Positions 36,479-47,232 of a stretch of 64,000 nt of DNA are shown here, piece by piece (position 1 is the stretch's first letter; each line of letters begins with the position of its first letter). The position numbers and the translations under genes were made by a program. The notes beneath the pieces were generated by a model, which was not told where the DNA came from, did no database searches, and worked only from the letters and a program-made list of their open reading frames with translations. This DNA is from Blastopirellula marina (GTDB taxonomy: Bacteria; Planctomycetota; Planctomycetia; Pirellulales; Pirellulaceae). The DNA is taken from positions 186,001 to 250,000 of the forward strand of contig NZ_PUHY01000010.1 of the NCBI RefSeq assembly GCF_002967765.1. The letters are read 5' to 3'.

Positions 36479-37453
36479 GTGCGTCAACGATATTGTCCCC
36501 TCTTTCCCGAACTGCTAAGGCAACTGCTATTCTTGCTGATGCTGCTGGCGTTGATCGTCTTGCTGTTCCGACTGATCCACCACTCCCCAGCCACGCAGCG
36601 CGAAGATCAATTGATTCTGGTGATGGTGTTGGTCGTCTTTCATCTCCCAGCCCTCATCCGTTCTCCTTTTTATTACTTCGCAGCCAAACGCCACACGCCA
36701 GATCAAATTTGGTATCCGCGTGGCTCGCTTTACAGCGAAGTGTATCAACTGCTGACCTACGCTCCGTTGACCTTGGTGCTTGCCGTCAGCTATGGGCGAT
36801 TATGGACATTTGCCTCCATCGGATTTGCGAATCAGCTACCGTGGACCTCCTCGGTTTACTTGGGTATGCTCTGCTTCGCAGTCTTTGCCTTTACGAGCGA
36901 GCAACTGCGGAAACGACTATCCCGAAATGAAGAGGATTCGCTCTCGACCAACAACGCGATGTACTTACGATCGAGCTTGCCACGGGGCAGACTGGCCCAG
37001 GCGTTAAGTGCTTTTCAAACCGCAGTTTTCGGGCCTGTTTTTGAAGAGATCGTCTGTCGCGGTTTCTTCGTCTATTATCTCGGTCAGCTGATTGGCAGCC
37101 CCTGGGTAGGCGTCGGCTTTGGCCTGGTCGTTTGCGTGTGGCTGCATTGGTATCAAGGAGTCGGGCGCATCCTTCCGGTGGTTGCTTTCTACTTCTGCAC
37201 CGTACTTCTGCTCTATGGGCTGCTGCTCTTCGGGTCAGGCCTACTGGGAGCCATCGTCTTTCATATTCTCTGCAATACGAGCGTGGTGCTGGCCCTGCGG
37301 AATCATGCCCAGTCGTACGTCGAGTTCATCAAGTCGTGCCGCACTGCGGAAACCGCCAAACGTCGAGAAAGACAGAAAGATCACATTCACGTGGACGTGT
37401 TCGACCCCGACAACTTCCAACCTTGGCCTCCCGTCCGTAGTCCTGAAGCTTAA
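36479..37453 (+). CDS. CPBP-family intramembrane metalloprotease (Abi)
   Basis: 324 residues from GTG 36479. Several transmembrane helices. The glutamate protease motifs are visible: EExxxR in 'PVFEEIVCRGFFVYYL', a helix with His in 'VVCVWLHWYQG', and HxxxN in 'FHILCNTSVV'. CPBP proteases cleave membrane substrates or mature lipids and peptides. The start is uncertain; ATG 36435 opens a different frame that stops after 27 codons. The last 30 residues are cytoplasmic and charged. It is followed by the glycosyltransferase gene after five bases. Confidence 0.85.
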   Translation: MRQRYCPLFPELLRQLLFLLMLLALIVLLFRLIHHSPATQREDQLILVMVLVVFHLPALIRSPFYYFAAKRHTPDQIWYPRGSLYSEVYQLLTYAPLTLVLAVSYGRLWTFASIGFANQLPWTSSVYLGMLCFAVFAFTSEQLRKRLSRNEEDSLSTNNAMYLRSSLPRGRLAQALSAFQTAVFGPVFEEIVCRGFFVYYLGQLIGSPWVGVGFGLVVCVWLHWYQGVGRILPVVAFYFCTVLLLYGLLLFGSGLLGAIVFHILCNTSVVLALRNHAQSYVEFIKSCRTAETAKRRERQKDHIHVDVFDPDNFQPWPPVRSPEA

Positions 37454-37458
37454 TTCGC

Positions 37459-38562
37459 ATGCACATCCTGGCCTTAGAACCGTACTATGGCGGCAGTCAC
37501 CAAGCTTTTCTCGACGGCTGGAGCCGTGTTAGCTCGCTGACATGGACCAAGCTGACGCTGCCGGCCCATCACTGGAAGTGGCGGATGCGGCATGCGCCAA
37601 TGACATTCGCCGAACAGTTAAAGTCACAGCCGCCGCAAGAATTCGATTTCCTTTTCTGTAGCGACATGCTGAACCTGGCAACTTTGCGAGGACTTGCGCC
37701 GCAACACATCGCTAATTTGCCAGCGGTTGTTTACTTTCACGAAAACCAACTTACCTATCCGGATGCTTACCGAACCGAGCGTGACTTTCATTACGCGTTC
37801 GATAACATTCAAACGATGGTTGCCGCCGAAGAATCTTGGTTTAACTCGGCCTACCATCGGGACGAGTTCCTCGCCCAGGCTCGGGCGTTCTTGCGGAAGT
37901 TCCCGGATTACTCGCTGGAGTCGCAGTGGGACGAAGCAGCCGCGCGGGTTCGCGTCGTTCCGCCAGGCTTGCCGGAGATCGAGACGCCACGTCGCACGCT
38001 CACCGCGCAATCGCCGCACATCGTCTGGGCGGCGCGGTGGGAGCACGATAAGAATCCCGATGACTTTTTCGCAGCCCTACGTCGACTCAAGAGGGGAGGG
38101 GAGGTCTTTCGTTTGAGTGTCGTCGGGGAATCGTTTCGCGACGTGCCGCCCGTGTTTACAGAGGCGCGGACGGAATTCGCCCACGAGATCGAGCAGTGGG
38201 GCTTTCTTCCGAGTCACGCCGATTACCTGGCTTTACTACAATCCGCCGACATCTTCGTTTCGACGGCCGTGCACGAGTTCTTTGGTATCTCCGCCGCCGA
38301 GGCCATTCTCTCAGGCTGTGTCCCGGTACTGCCGCGGCGGTTGGCCTACCCGGAACTGGTGGGCGATCGATCCCACCTTCTGTACGACACCACGGTCGAG
38401 TCGCTCTCGAACCACCTACACCAGCTGATCCATGACCTCTCGTTTTGTGAAAAAGCGATCGAACAAAGTCGAGACGCGGCCCACGCGTTGACGGCCCTTC
38501 GCTGGGCGACTCTGGCACCACTTTGCGATCACCGACTCATCTCGGTCAAGCGTTGCGATTAG
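37459..38562 (+). CDS. Glycosyltransferase of the DUF3524/QTMAN type (tRNA-queuosine mannosyltransferase-like)
   Basis: 367 residues. The N-terminus 'LEPYYGGSHQAFLDGW' is the signature of the DUF3524 family, whose human member (GTDC1/QTMAN) mannosylates queuosine in tRNA-Asp. Further conserved parts are 'FCSDMLNLATLRGL', 'VVYFHENQLTYPD' and 'NSAYHRDEFL'. The C-terminal GT-B half has 'VWAARWEHDKNPDDFF' and 'SAAEAILSGCVPVLP', the EX7E-like donor site. Activity on tRNA is inferred from the family. Five bases after the CPBP gene. Confidence 0.85.
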   Translation: MHILALEPYYGGSHQAFLDGWSRVSSLTWTKLTLPAHHWKWRMRHAPMTFAEQLKSQPPQEFDFLFCSDMLNLATLRGLAPQHIANLPAVVYFHENQLTYPDAYRTERDFHYAFDNIQTMVAAEESWFNSAYHRDEFLAQARAFLRKFPDYSLESQWDEAAARVRVVPPGLPEIETPRRTLTAQSPHIVWAARWEHDKNPDDFFAALRRLKRGGEVFRLSVVGESFRDVPPVFTEARTEFAHEIEQWGFLPSHADYLALLQSADIFVSTAVHEFFGISAAEAILSGCVPVLPRRLAYPELVGDRSHLLYDTTVESLSNHLHQLIHDLSFCEKAIEQSRDAAHALTALRWATLAPLCDHRLISVKRCD

Positions 38563-38640
38563 CAGCACGCGCGCACCATTTTCTCGTCTATGGGGCACGC
38601 GGGCAGTATCCCGGCGAGATCCCGACCAGAAACTTTCTTG

Positions 38641-38696
38641 ACGAGACTAAAGAATTCGTCATAATCGAGAAAACCATACGACTAATTTCTTCGTCT
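38641..38696. promoter_or_regulatory. Candidate BlaI operator, two related 16-base copies
   Basis: GACTAAAGAATTCGTC at 38646-38661 and GACTAATTTCTTCGTC at 38681-38696 share GACTAA and TCGTC, 35 bases apart on the same strand. The first is part of a GACGA/TCGTC dyad (38641-38661). Both lie upstream of the BlaI-like gene, where autoregulatory operators are expected. Confidence 0.5.
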
Positions 38697-38788
38697 TACT
38701 AATAACGCCGGGCATTTCGGTGGTTGGCAGCGCTTCGTGAAGCGACTTCCGCGATGTGTCCTGATGACGATTTCGAGCGAGATACACC

Positions 38789-39184
38789 ATGCCGCGTCGA
38801 CCTTCCGTGCAACCAACTGCCGTCGAGCTAGAGATCTTGAACGTGCTATGGGAGCATGGGCCCTGTCCGCTGGGCGAGATCCACCAGCAACTTACAGCCA
38901 ACGGCGAGCGTGCCTATTCAACGACCCGCAAGATGGTTCAGGTGATGCGGGACAAGGGGCTGATCGTGTGTGATGATTCGTCTCGCCCGCAGCAGTATTC
39001 CGCGGCCGAGCCGAAAGATCAAACCCAGTTGAGCCTGTTGGAAGACATCGTCGATCGGGCGTTCGGCGGCAGTACCCAGAACATGTTGATGAGCCTGCTT
39101 TCGGCCAAACGGCTAACGCCGGACGAACTTACCGAAATGCAACGACTTGTCGACGAGGCTAAGAAGCAGGGAAAGAAGAAATGA
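38789..39184 (+). CDS. BlaI/MecI-family transcriptional repressor
   Basis: 131 residues. The winged helix is clear: 'PTAVELEILNVLWEHGPCPL', 'GERAYSTTRKMVQVMRDKGL', the latter being the recognition and wing segment with the conserved Tyr-Thr-Thr. The C-terminal part is the dimerisation domain. BlaI proteins block transcription until cleaved by a membrane protease, here the M56 protein encoded next, which overlaps by four bases (ATGA). Candidate operators lie 100-150 bases upstream. Confidence 0.92.
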   Translation: MPRRPSVQPTAVELEILNVLWEHGPCPLGEIHQQLTANGERAYSTTRKMVQVMRDKGLIVCDDSSRPQQYSAAEPKDQTQLSLLEDIVDRAFGGSTQNMLMSLLSAKRLTPDELTEMQRLVDEAKKQGKKK

Positions 39185-42100
39185 GTATCCTCTTCGATCT
39201 GTTTTCGACCGACATCGCCCAGCGAATCGGCTGGACTTTGGTACATTCGCTGTGGCAATTCACGCTGCTTGCCGGTGTGGTCCAGATAGGCTTGATCCTC
39301 CTACGAAATCGCACGGCGGAGTCGCGTTACGTTCTCGCCTGTGTTGGCCTGTCAGTGATGCTAGTTGCCAGCTTGATCACGTTCTGGTCACCGCTCGCGG
39401 TGAACGAGGTGACCAAGCAAACCAAAGAAGGCCAGGTCGCAATCGCCTCAGACGAGATTCCCGTCACACCGCAAGCTGGTGGTCTTGAATTGCCGCCTGA
39501 AATTCGAGCGGAAGCGGTTAGTCCAACTGAAATCAATCCGCTCGCCGATGCGGTTGCTGCGAACACGCTTCCCACCGCGCCGATCACCGACACCCTACCG
39601 AAATCGCAGCCCGTATGGCATGCTGCGATTTTCACCCCTTGCTTACCATGGATCACACTAGGCTGGCTGAGCGGCGTGCTCCTGTTCTCGTTGCGACAGG
39701 CTGGTGGCTGGCTGGGAGTGCAGCGTTTACGACGCGTTGGCATTTCGCCAGTGACTCTTGATGTCGTCGAACTCGCCGAGCGTTTGCGCAGCCGAATGAA
39801 GATCACACGACCGGTTCCGTTGTGGCATTCGACTCGTGTTGAAACGCCGGTGGTGATCGGCTGGTTGAAACCGGTCATTCTGCTACCACCAAGCCTCGTA
39901 AGTGGCTTAACGATCCCGCAGGTCGAGGCGATCCTGGCCCACGAACTGGCCCATGTGCGGCGGCACGATTACCTGGTGAACTTGATGCAGACGGCTATCG
40001 AAACGCTGCTCTTCTATCATCCGGCCGTGTGGTGGTTGTCGTCGCGGATTCGGCTGGAACGAGAGAACTGCTGTGACGACATGGCGATTGAAGTGTGTGG
40101 CAGCCGCATTGATTACGCCGAAGCATTAACCGCCGTCGAGCAAGGCCGCCACGCACCGAACCTCGCGATGGCAGTGCAGGGGAGTTCCGCATCCCAGACA
40201 CTGATGCGTATTCGACGTATCTTGGGCGTGGCCGATCGTCGTTCGCCAAGTCCCAGCAGCCTGGCCGCCGTGCTAGTCGTTCTTCTGTTATCAGGCACCA
40301 TGCTCACCAGCTATGTCGCACTCGCCGATCCACCGGAGAAGGAGAATCAGCAAGAGGTAAAGCTGGTGAAAGATTATCCGCTGGACGGGCTGACCATCGC
40401 CGCTGGTTTCCAGCCCGACGACGCGTCGATTGTGCTGGGTCAACCTACGTTTCTTACGTTTACCGTTACCAATCGAGGCAACCAGCCATACTCGTTTGTC
40501 ATCGGCGAGGATAACCGTGGATCGATTCGGCATAACAACTTTCATATCACGGCCGTCGATGAAAAAGGACAAGCCGTCAAAGACCCATACAGCTACAACA
40601 ACTTCGGTGGGATCGCGCGCGAGATCACCCTTGAACCTGGCGACACGCACACGGAACGTTTGTTTCTCAATCATTGGTTGGCTTTCGAGCAACCGGGCAA
40701 GTACCGTGTGACGTGTCAACGAACGTTAGAAAACTACGGCAGCCAGCCACAATTTAGCAAGCTGGCGATCCAGTCGGAGTTTGCCTTGGAGGTGCTGCCG
40801 TACGATCGCACGAAGATGCAGCAAGCGATCGATAAGCTGGCCGTGTTGATCGCGCAAGGGAAAGAAGACCAACTCCGTGATGCGACGATCGCCCTAGCAT
40901 CACTCGACGATCCAGCCGTTATCGCGCCGCTGATCAAGTCCGCAAAGCAGGGTGACTTCTTGAACAAAATACCAGCGTTGGAAGGCTTGGCGAAATACTC
41001 GACCGAAGCGGCAACCGATGCCCTACTGCTCGGCTTACAAGATGGCGACCACGCGGTCAGACGCGCCGCGGCCAATGCCCTGCGATCGGCCCAGAAGATC
41101 GATGTAGCAACGGTCGCATTGCTCCAGCAACTCACCAGCGATTCCGCAGACTTGCGGGCCTCGGCAGCGCGCGCCCTAGGGGAAACCAAATCGAAATCAG
41201 TGCTGGGGCCTTTGGCCAATGCCTTGAACGATCCCGAGTCTGCCGTCCGCTGTGCCGCGGCGATTTCGCTCGGCCAGTTGGGTGGTACGTCAGAAGCGGC
41301 CCTGCTGAAACAACAGCTGAGCAAAGAGGATCGCCAGCTACGTGTGGCGGCCGCGGATGGATTACGGCAGATGACGCCAGAGAACAAGCTCGATCCTACC
41401 TGGCTGACTCCCACGATTCGCGCAACGACCGACATAAACGATCAAACGTTTCATGAATCGATGCGGCTTATTCGATTGTACAGCGGCGAGGAAGCTGCCC
41501 CGGCACTGATTGGCTGCCTCGACTTCGACGATCCTTCGACGAAGAACACCTACAACTTCTTCCTCATCCTCGCGATCCATCACTGTAAGAACGGACCTGA
41601 TTGCTATTACCGTTGGAAGCACGATCCGAACAGGGCCGGTACACCCGACGAGATTGAGAACAATCGAAAGATTTTCGCCGAACTTAAGGCCTTCGCCGCA
41701 GGTGGCTTCGTAAACGCCGACAAACTGATCGAACGAGCCGGCATCGAGCTAAACAAGGGACAGACGGACGCTGCCAAGCTCCCCGATCTGTTCGAGGCAG
41801 TTCCCGCCGGTTCCAAGTCGTACGAGATACGAGCGGAAGTCGTTGCGTTGCCGCGTCAGGCGAATCAACTCGATACAACCATCTATTACGTTCCGAGTAA
41901 GGATGCGTACTACATTCAGCGCGATCCACTTGGCTCGAGCACGATGACTTTCTACGGTCCGTTTCCTGGCGATCCGCGAAAGATTGTGGCGGCCGATGAA
42001 ACGCCGAACGAAAAAGCAGAGGCTCCTCCGAAGGCGACGACACGTCAGACTGATTCATCAACATCAAAGAGTAAGTCGCAAGAGCCAGCCCTGGTGGTTC

Positions 42101-43239
42101 GGCCACGTGATGCCAATGGCAAACCGGTTTCGCGGGCGTATCTCACCTTGTGGCGAGCGTTGGAATCAGGCGAACCTGATCCTGTGAACACAGTCAACGG
42201 TCCGGGAGGCTTCGGCTATTACGACCCCGTGATTTGGCAAGACGAGATCAACAATGCCCGCTGGGTGCGTGTTCGGAACGCCCATCCAAACGACGGTCGA
42301 CATGGATGGGACGGAGAATCGTTCCATTTCGACACGTTAAAGCCAGGTCGCTATCGTGTAACGGCTTGTACCTACCGACGTCAGGAGAAGACGCCTGATC
42401 CAACACCGTACGGTGTTAGCGAGCCGATCAATTACGATGGTGAAGCGGCAATTACCACATTCATTGCGATGCTTCCAGGCGATGCGAACTTAACGTTGCA
42501 GCTGCGCGATCAGGAGACCAATCGACCGATTTCCCGCATGGCAATTCGCCTTCGCGATGGCAGCGGCATGCCGATCGTGCATGGTCATGGAAGTGGTAAC
42601 TTTTTCGAGCGGACCGACGAAGACGGAAGAGTTCATTTCGCTCATCTCAAGTCAGGCACATTCACCGTGCAGGTGTTGGGGAAGCAGGCTAGCGTCAATC
42701 CGTTTGTGCAGTACGAACCGCTGGAGAGGTTTCATCCCATCGACGTGATTCCAGGTGATAATCGCTTCGACTTGGCAGTTGCTCCGCGAACGCTGGATCA
42801 AGCCGAAATTGATCAACGGTTTCCGTTCTCGATTTTCGGTCGCGTCACCGATCCTTCAGGCAACCCACTTTCCGAAGTTACCGTACGTGCCGCGACCGGC
42901 GTGGGCACGCTCCGGGGAGGTGGCCACACGACAACCGATTCGGAGGGCAAGTACCACCTCTACTTCGGTCCCGGAATGCACATGAAGGTCGATAAAGAGC
43001 ATGCCCCGCTTGGCGTTGGCGTTCAAGCGGCCCACTTCACCGCCGAGAAGCCTGGCTGGAAACTGGACGCCGACAAGGGCTATCTTCCGTACATGATGAC
43101 CGATCGAAAATCGGAACCGTTCGTCGCCGTAGGAGCCAAAGTCGACGACACGCTGCAAGGGGTGATGACACCTGAGCTGGTGATCTATCCGAACAATCCA
43201 CGCGAGCTGAATATGGTGCTGAAGCAAGCGAAGGAGTGA
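39181..43239 (+). CDS. BlaR1/MecR1-type M56 peptidase with HEAT-repeat and carboxypeptidase-regulatory-like extensions
   Basis: 1352 residues. The M56 part spans residues 1-370: transmembrane helices at the N-terminus, then zinc motif '[17 protein letters not shown]' (HELAH at 254-258) and '[13 protein letters not shown]', and a last helix near residue 365-380 ('[20 protein letters not shown]'). The remaining 970 residues should be outside the membrane. Residues 540-720 are HEAT/PBS repeats ('[17 protein letters not shown]', '[17 protein letters not shown]'). Residues 960-1350 hold carboxypeptidase-regulatory-like beta-sandwiches. Not a beta-lactam sensor domain, so the signal is unknown. It likely cleaves the BlaI-like partner. 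Confidence 0.88.
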   Translation: MSILFDLFSTDIAQRIGWTLVHSLWQFTLLAGVVQIGLILLRNRTAESRYVLACVGLSVMLVASLITFWSPLAVNEVTKQTKEGQVAIASDEIPVTPQAGGLELPPEIRAEAVSPTEINPLADAVAANTLPTAPITDTLPKSQPVWHAAIFTPCLPWITLGWLSGVLLFSLRQAGGWLGVQRLRRVGISPVTLDVVELAERLRSRMKITRPVPLWHSTRVETPVVIGWLKPVILLPPSLVSGLTIPQVEAILAHELAHVRRHDYLVNLMQTAIETLLFYHPAVWWLSSRIRLERENCCDDMAIEVCGSRIDYAEALTAVEQGRHAPNLAMAVQGSSASQTLMRIRRILGVADRRSPSPSSLAAVLVVLLLSGTMLTSYVALADPPEKENQQEVKLVKDYPLDGLTIAAGFQPDDASIVLGQPTFLTFTVTNRGNQPYSFVIGEDNRGSIRHNNFHITAVDEKGQAVKDPYSYNNFGGIAREITLEPGDTHTERLFLNHWLAFEQPGKYRVTCQRTLENYGSQPQFSKLAIQSEFALEVLPYDRTKMQQAIDKLAVLIAQGKEDQLRDATIALASLDDPAVIAPLIKSAKQGDFLNKIPALEGLAKYSTEAATDALLLGLQDGDHAVRRAAANALRSAQKIDVATVALLQQLTSDSADLRASAARALGETKSKSVLGPLANALNDPESAVRCAAAISLGQLGGTSEAALLKQQLSKEDRQLRVAAADGLRQMTPENKLDPTWLTPTIRATTDINDQTFHESMRLIRLYSGEEAAPALIGCLDFDDPSTKNTYNFFLILAIHHCKNGPDCYYRWKHDPNRAGTPDEIENNRKIFAELKAFAAGGFVNADKLIERAGIELNKGQTDAAKLPDLFEAVPAGSKSYEIRAEVVALPRQANQLDTTIYYVPSKDAYYIQRDPLGSSTMTFYGPFPGDPRKIVAADETPNEKAEAPPKATTRQTDSSTSKSKSQEPALVVRPRDANGKPVSRAYLTLWRALESGEPDPVNTVNGPGGFGYYDPVIWQDEINNARWVRVRNAHPNDGRHGWDGESFHFDTLKPGRYRVTACTYRRQEKTPDPTPYGVSEPINYDGEAAITTFIAMLPGDANLTLQLRDQETNRPISRMAIRLRDGSGMPIVHGHGSGNFFERTDEDGRVHFAHLKSGTFTVQVLGKQASVNPFVQYEPLERFHPIDVIPGDNRFDLAVAPRTLDQAEIDQRFPFSIFGRVTDPSGNPLSEVTVRAATGVGTLRGGGHTTTDSEGKYHLYFGPGMHMKVDKEHAPLGVGVQAAHFTAEKPGWKLDADKGYLPYMMTDRKSEPFVAVGAKVDDTLQGVMTPELVIYPNNPRELNMVLKQAKE

Positions 43240-43340
43240 CGGTGACGCGGCGACTCCGCGGTTTGCCGTGCCTATCTCCAGCGGTTATCATGCGGATTCT
43301 AAGCTTGTCGATCGTTCCCTCCCAGTCGAGACCTTCCACC

Positions 43341-44786
43341 ATGCCGCATAAGCTTCTACTCCTTCTCGCCGCTCTGCTTGGCTTCGCCTACGCAATTCCC
43401 TCGGCACATGCCGCCGAGCGTCCACCGAATGTGGTCATGATTTTCATCGACGACATGGGGTACGCCGACATTGGGCCATTCGGAGCGAAGGCGTACAAAA
43501 CGCCGAATCTCGACAAGATGGCAGCCGAAGGACGGACGTTTACCGACTTCTACGTTCCGCAGGCCGTTTGTTCGGCATCGCGAGCGGGCCTCATGACGGG
43601 CTGCTACAACGTACGAGTCGGCATCCAAGGAGCCCTTGGCCCGAATGCTAAAATCGGGATCAACCCGGACGAGATGACCATGGCCGAACTGTGCAAGCAG
43701 AAGGGCTACGCCACCGCGTGCTACGGGAAGTGGCACTTGGGAGATCGCCAACCGTTTCTACCACTGCAAAATGGTTTCGACGATTATTTTGGCCTGCCTT
43801 ACTCGAACGACATGTGGCCCTACCATCCTGGCGTGCGTCATCTTTCGATGGAAGAACGCGTGAAGCGTTGGCCGCATTTGCCGCTGTACGACAAGAACGA
43901 AGTGGTCAACGCCCAGGTCGATGAAAAAGCCCAAGAGCAACTGACCACGCAGTACACCGAAAAGGCGGTTGCCTTCATCGACAAAAACAAGGACAACCCG
44001 TTCTTCCTGTATGTACCCCACAGCATGGTCCATGTGCCGCTTTACGTTTCCGACAAATTCAAAGGCAAATCGGGTGCTGGACTGTTTGGTGACGTGGTGA
44101 TGGAGGTCGACTGGTCGGTCGGGCAGATCATCGACGCGCTTCACCGCAACAAGCTCGACGACAACACGCTGGTGATCTTCACTTCCGACAACGGACCGTG
44201 GCTTTCGTACGGCGATCACGCCGGAAGTGCAGGCCCGCTGCGTGAAGGGAAGGGGACCATGTGGGATGGGGGCTGCCGCGAGCCAACCATCATGAAGTGG
44301 CCCGGCAAAATCCCCGCTGGCACCGTTTGTCACACGCCGGCGATGACGATCGATATCTTTCCAACGATTGCCGAATTGATCGGCGCGAAACTTCCCGAGA
44401 AGCCGATCGATGGCAAGAACATTTGGCCGCTGATGGCGGGCCAGCCCGGTGCCAAGTCGCCGCACGAAGCGTACTACTTTTATTACGGCAGCGGGCTGAA
44501 AGCGGTCCGCAGTGGCAGGTGGAAGCTGGTCTTCCCGCACGAATATCGCACGCTCAATGGACGCCCTGGCGGAACTGGCGGCATCCCCACGAACTACGAA
44601 CAAGCCAAGACCCCGCTGGCCTTGTTCGACCTGGAATCAGACCCTGGCGAATCGAAGAACCTGGTCGACGAACACCCTGACGTCGTCCAGCGTCTCGAAA
44701 AGCTAGCCGATGGTATCCGCGAAAAGCTCGGCGATTCTCATCGCAATATCAAAGGAAAAGAAAACCGACCGCCAGGGCGGGTTTAA
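43341..44786 (+). CDS. Secreted arylsulfatase-type sulfatase (S1 family)
   Basis: 481 residues from ATG 43341. Signal peptide ends 'AIPSAHAAE'. Metal site '[12 protein letters not shown]' (Asp37, Asp38). The formylglycine signature is '[12 protein letters not shown]', with Cys77 converted to formylglycine, so an FGE or anSME maturase is needed. Other active-site parts: 'GKWHLGD', 'FTSDNGPW'. Planctomycetes use many such enzymes to strip sulfate from algal polysaccharides. The substrate cannot be told here. Confidence 0.93.
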   Translation: MPHKLLLLLAALLGFAYAIPSAHAAERPPNVVMIFIDDMGYADIGPFGAKAYKTPNLDKMAAEGRTFTDFYVPQAVCSASRAGLMTGCYNVRVGIQGALGPNAKIGINPDEMTMAELCKQKGYATACYGKWHLGDRQPFLPLQNGFDDYFGLPYSNDMWPYHPGVRHLSMEERVKRWPHLPLYDKNEVVNAQVDEKAQEQLTTQYTEKAVAFIDKNKDNPFFLYVPHSMVHVPLYVSDKFKGKSGAGLFGDVVMEVDWSVGQIIDALHRNKLDDNTLVIFTSDNGPWLSYGDHAGSAGPLREGKGTMWDGGCREPTIMKWPGKIPAGTVCHTPAMTIDIFPTIAELIGAKLPEKPIDGKNIWPLMAGQPGAKSPHEAYYFYYGSGLKAVRSGRWKLVFPHEYRTLNGRPGGTGGIPTNYEQAKTPLALFDLESDPGESKNLVDEHPDVVQRLEKLADGIREKLGDSHRNIKGKENRPPGRV

Positions 44787-44793
44787 AGCAGCG

Positions 44794-45312
44794 ATGGAGC
44801 AAGCCAACGCACGATTCTCGCGTTTCCGATTTACGATTCGTGGCTTGATGTTGGTCACCTTGCTGTGCGGGCTGCCCCTGGGCTCGTGCGTTTATCTGCT
44901 TAGTAGGCTGCGTGAGGAAAAGCAGGAAGGGCCTTACGAGAATTTCGACGCATGGCCACTGGCACTGAAGCGGTTGATTGGCGAGGACGCGAACCTTCGG
45001 CAGGACATTGAACCTTATGAATTAGAAGCGTGGGTCGATCACCGATCGATCTGGCTTCTGCGTGCCGACTCGCCCCTTTACGACCGATTGCTTAAACAGA
45101 ATCCCTTTGAACCTGCCGATCATCAACATCCCATGGCGGGCAGGTTAATGGAATCGGCACCATCCGCTTGGGGTCAACCTCGTTGGGGGCAGTGCGTTTG
45201 GTACGCGACGCCTGGTTATGGGACGACCTTCATGGAGGGTGCTGACTTGTACCTGATCGCTGAAGACCCAGCCACCGGCGAAGTAATCGTGCTGCACGAA
45301 TGGATCTTCTGA
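44794..45312 (+). CDS. Membrane-anchored hypothetical protein with planctomycete-type N-terminus
   Basis: 172 residues from ATG 44794. It begins 'ANARFSRFRFTIRGLMLVTL', the basic-then-hydrophobic start seen in many planctomycete proteins, and has one transmembrane helix up to about residue 42. The rest is a soluble domain ('ENFDAWPLALKRLIGEDANL', 'YLIAEDPATGEVIVLHEWIF'). Unknown function. It begins seven bases past the sulfatase stop and may share its transcript. Confidence 0.65.
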   Translation: MEQANARFSRFRFTIRGLMLVTLLCGLPLGSCVYLLSRLREEKQEGPYENFDAWPLALKRLIGEDANLRQDIEPYELEAWVDHRSIWLLRADSPLYDRLLKQNPFEPADHQHPMAGRLMESAPSAWGQPRWGQCVWYATPGYGTTFMEGADLYLIAEDPATGEVIVLHEWIF

Positions 45313-45381
45313 GCAAAGCAAGCCCACGCGAACGACGATTCCGAGAGCGTTCCTTGACCTAATCACTTCACGGCACCTAAC

Positions 45382-45771
45382 ATGCAGTTTCGATTCTCCA
45401 GCGAATGGAAACCCGATATTCCGCTCCCTCCGGAATACTCTTTTCCTCAGGCGTTCAACTATTTGAACCCCGATACCAACTCGTTCTATATTTTGGAACG
45501 GGACGGAAAGGATACCATTCAGTGTGGTGGCGAGAAGCAAGCCTGCACGGTGGAGATGCGGCATTACCTTGCCGACGGCAGTTATTTCCACTGCGTGATC
45601 GGACATCGCGAAGGAGACACCACTCCCACCAAGATCCGTATGAGCGACGGGGGAGTCAGCGTCGAAAAGCGAGAGGTCCTGACCCACTGGGAAGCGATCG
45701 AATTGTTTACCTGCTTCTTTGAAGGACGCAACTTTCCGGAAGCATATCGCCTGCGTGAGCTTCCCCTTTAA
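45382..45771 (+). CDS. Hypothetical protein, 129 residues, immunity-protein-like
   Basis: A small acidic alpha/beta protein: strands 'SFYILERDGKDTIQCGG', 'CTVEMRHYLADGSYFHCVIG', then a C-terminal helix 'HWEAIELFTCFFEGRNFPEA'. I do not recognise the family. Its size, fold pattern and neighbours (a DUF4303-like and an Imm22-like gene) suggest an orphan immunity protein or part of one. Confidence 0.6.
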   Translation: MQFRFSSEWKPDIPLPPEYSFPQAFNYLNPDTNSFYILERDGKDTIQCGGEKQACTVEMRHYLADGSYFHCVIGHREGDTTPTKIRMSDGGVSVEKREVLTHWEAIELFTCFFEGRNFPEAYRLRELPL

Positions 45772-45841
45772 CTTCGAGACGTTACGAAAATACTACCGGG
45801 CAGCGAACGCGGCGACACTCATGTTTTTCTGAAGCCAATAT

Positions 45842-46459
45842 ATGACGTTATTCGAACGCCACTCCGAATTGACTTATCTTACCAAGGCAGCATTCGCGAA
45901 TGTCGTCACTCGGCTTGAGTCTACTCACACCAAGGGCGAAATCTGTGGCTTAGTTTTCTATCCGTCCTCCGGCTATCGAGACTTAGGAACTGCCTTCGCC
46001 ACGAGTGCCGACTTGCAGCGAAATCATGTTTCTGGCGACTTGTCCCTTGATCCTAAGTTGTTAGAAATGTTAAAGGATCATCCTGATCTACAACAGAAAC
46101 TCGCGTCCAACACTCCATCCTCAAATGTAGAACAAGTCCATGCGTGCGAGTGGAACGGCGCGAGTAAATTTCATGATCTCTTTGATGAACTAAACGACAT
46201 TATTCATCTCGAGTACGACCCGACATACGACGCCGGTTTCGACAATCGACAGATATGCGAGTTCTTTGAAGAACTTCTCACAAGCGTTCTACTGGAAGCC
46301 CAATCCTTAAAACTAATGAATGGCGAGGTCTTTGCGGATGATGTTTTAACGGGCGTACAATTCCCTGATACATCCAATTCAGAAACCGTTTTACGTCTAT
46401 CCCAACACGTCAACTCAGCAAGTTGGCATCAGCGACTTTGTGCTGCGTACGGCAAATAA
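45842..46459 (+). CDS. DUF4303-like protein, probable immunity protein
   Basis: 205 residues. The opening 'AFANVVTRLESTHTKGEICG', followed by 'LVFYPSSGYRDLGTAFATSA', matches the DUF4303 pattern as I remember it (a helix, then a strand with a tyrosine-rich turn). 'VHACEWNGASKFHDLFDELN' would be the family tryptophan region. DUF4303 occurs among polymorphic-toxin immunity genes. The call is by eye; a dissimilar immunity family is possible. Base composition is AT-richer than the neighbours, suggesting horizontal origin. Confidence 0.55.
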   Translation: MTLFERHSELTYLTKAAFANVVTRLESTHTKGEICGLVFYPSSGYRDLGTAFATSADLQRNHVSGDLSLDPKLLEMLKDHPDLQQKLASNTPSSNVEQVHACEWNGASKFHDLFDELNDIIHLEYDPTYDAGFDNRQICEFFEELLTSVLLEAQSLKLMNGEVFADDVLTGVQFPDTSNSETVLRLSQHVNSASWHQRLCAAYGK

Positions 46460-46772
46460 CGTAATGTACTAGCTGGCATGTCTTCAGGTGCCTTGCGAAA
46501 TGGGTGTATATGATGGTGACAGCCTGCATCCATTCACAGTTTTTCGCCGGCCAGTGACGCATCCCCCCAGCCAGTTCGCGCCGGTTGTAGACACAATACC
46601 CCACGAACTCGATCAACTTTAGCAAGTTCTTACCAACGAGATAAAGAGTTCTTAGCGTTCCTCAGAACGTGGGTATAATGGTAGGGACGTATGTACCTGG
46701 TGCACGGCGTTCCCGCTTCTTTTCAGTACGCGGCTTGCCCTCTTCCAACCGATAGAATGGGGATCAAGTTCC
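46460..46772. promoter_or_regulatory. Intergenic region with a possible promoter for the Imm22-like gene
   Basis: A TATAAT box at 46674-46679 lies about 95 bases before the next start codon; no good -35 is visible. AGTTCTTA is repeated at 46625-46632 and 46647-46654, and the second copy starts a GTTCT/AGAAC dyad ending near 46668. These could be an operator. Confidence 0.35.
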
Positions 46773-47168
46773 ATGCTGGTCGAAAACGACAATTCCGTTT
46801 GTGTGTGGCTGGGCAATCTTACTCCGCATGAATTTGCCGAGTACATCGATCGCGAGGAGATCTCGCGTGCCACTCCTCTTAATCCATTCGCGGTCGATAT
46901 GCACGATTACTTCTATGATCGTGAGCTATTAACGGGCAACCTGGTGCCTGATCCGATTTCGATTGAAGCGCTTCTGCACCCGCTGGCGTTCTCTCCTTCC
47001 TACTGCCATGCCGTGCATGCGGCTGCCGAGCAAATGGGAATTCAATCGGCCAACTGCGTCGTTGCTTTGTTAAGGCATGAACTGCACATCGAACAGTGGC
47101 CAGCGACCTCTCCGCTTGATTTTGTGGGGAATTTTGAATTGGCACACTGCGAGGAGAAACGTTCCTAA
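46773..47168 (+). CDS. Imm22-like immunity protein
   Basis: 131 residues. 'SVCVWLGNLTPHEFAEYIDR' followed by 'AVDMHDYFYDRELLTG' resembles the Imm22 family pattern (VSIWLGN...EYI...YDEDFLE). These proteins neutralise toxins delivered by neighbouring cells. No toxin gene is adjacent, so it would be an orphan immunity gene. The family call is from memory of the pattern. Confidence 0.6.
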   Translation: MLVENDNSVCVWLGNLTPHEFAEYIDREEISRATPLNPFAVDMHDYFYDRELLTGNLVPDPISIEALLHPLAFSPSYCHAVHAAAEQMGIQSANCVVALLRHELHIEQWPATSPLDFVGNFELAHCEEKRS

Positions 47169-47232
47169 TAGAGCAGGTTTTGCATAGCAGAACACGCGCT
47201 CCATTTGTAAACAAGTTCCCGAGAACTGCGGA

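Noticed and set aside
36435-36518. 27-codon frame starting at an ATG before the CPBP gene, as a frameshifted N-terminus
   Set aside because: The CPBP frame has its own GTG start and a plausible first helix; no evidence of an intact longer ancestor.
43758-44603. Minus-strand open frame opposite the sulfatase
   Set aside because: The sulfatase signature on the plus strand is clear; the minus frame is His/Arg/Val-rich antisense composition.
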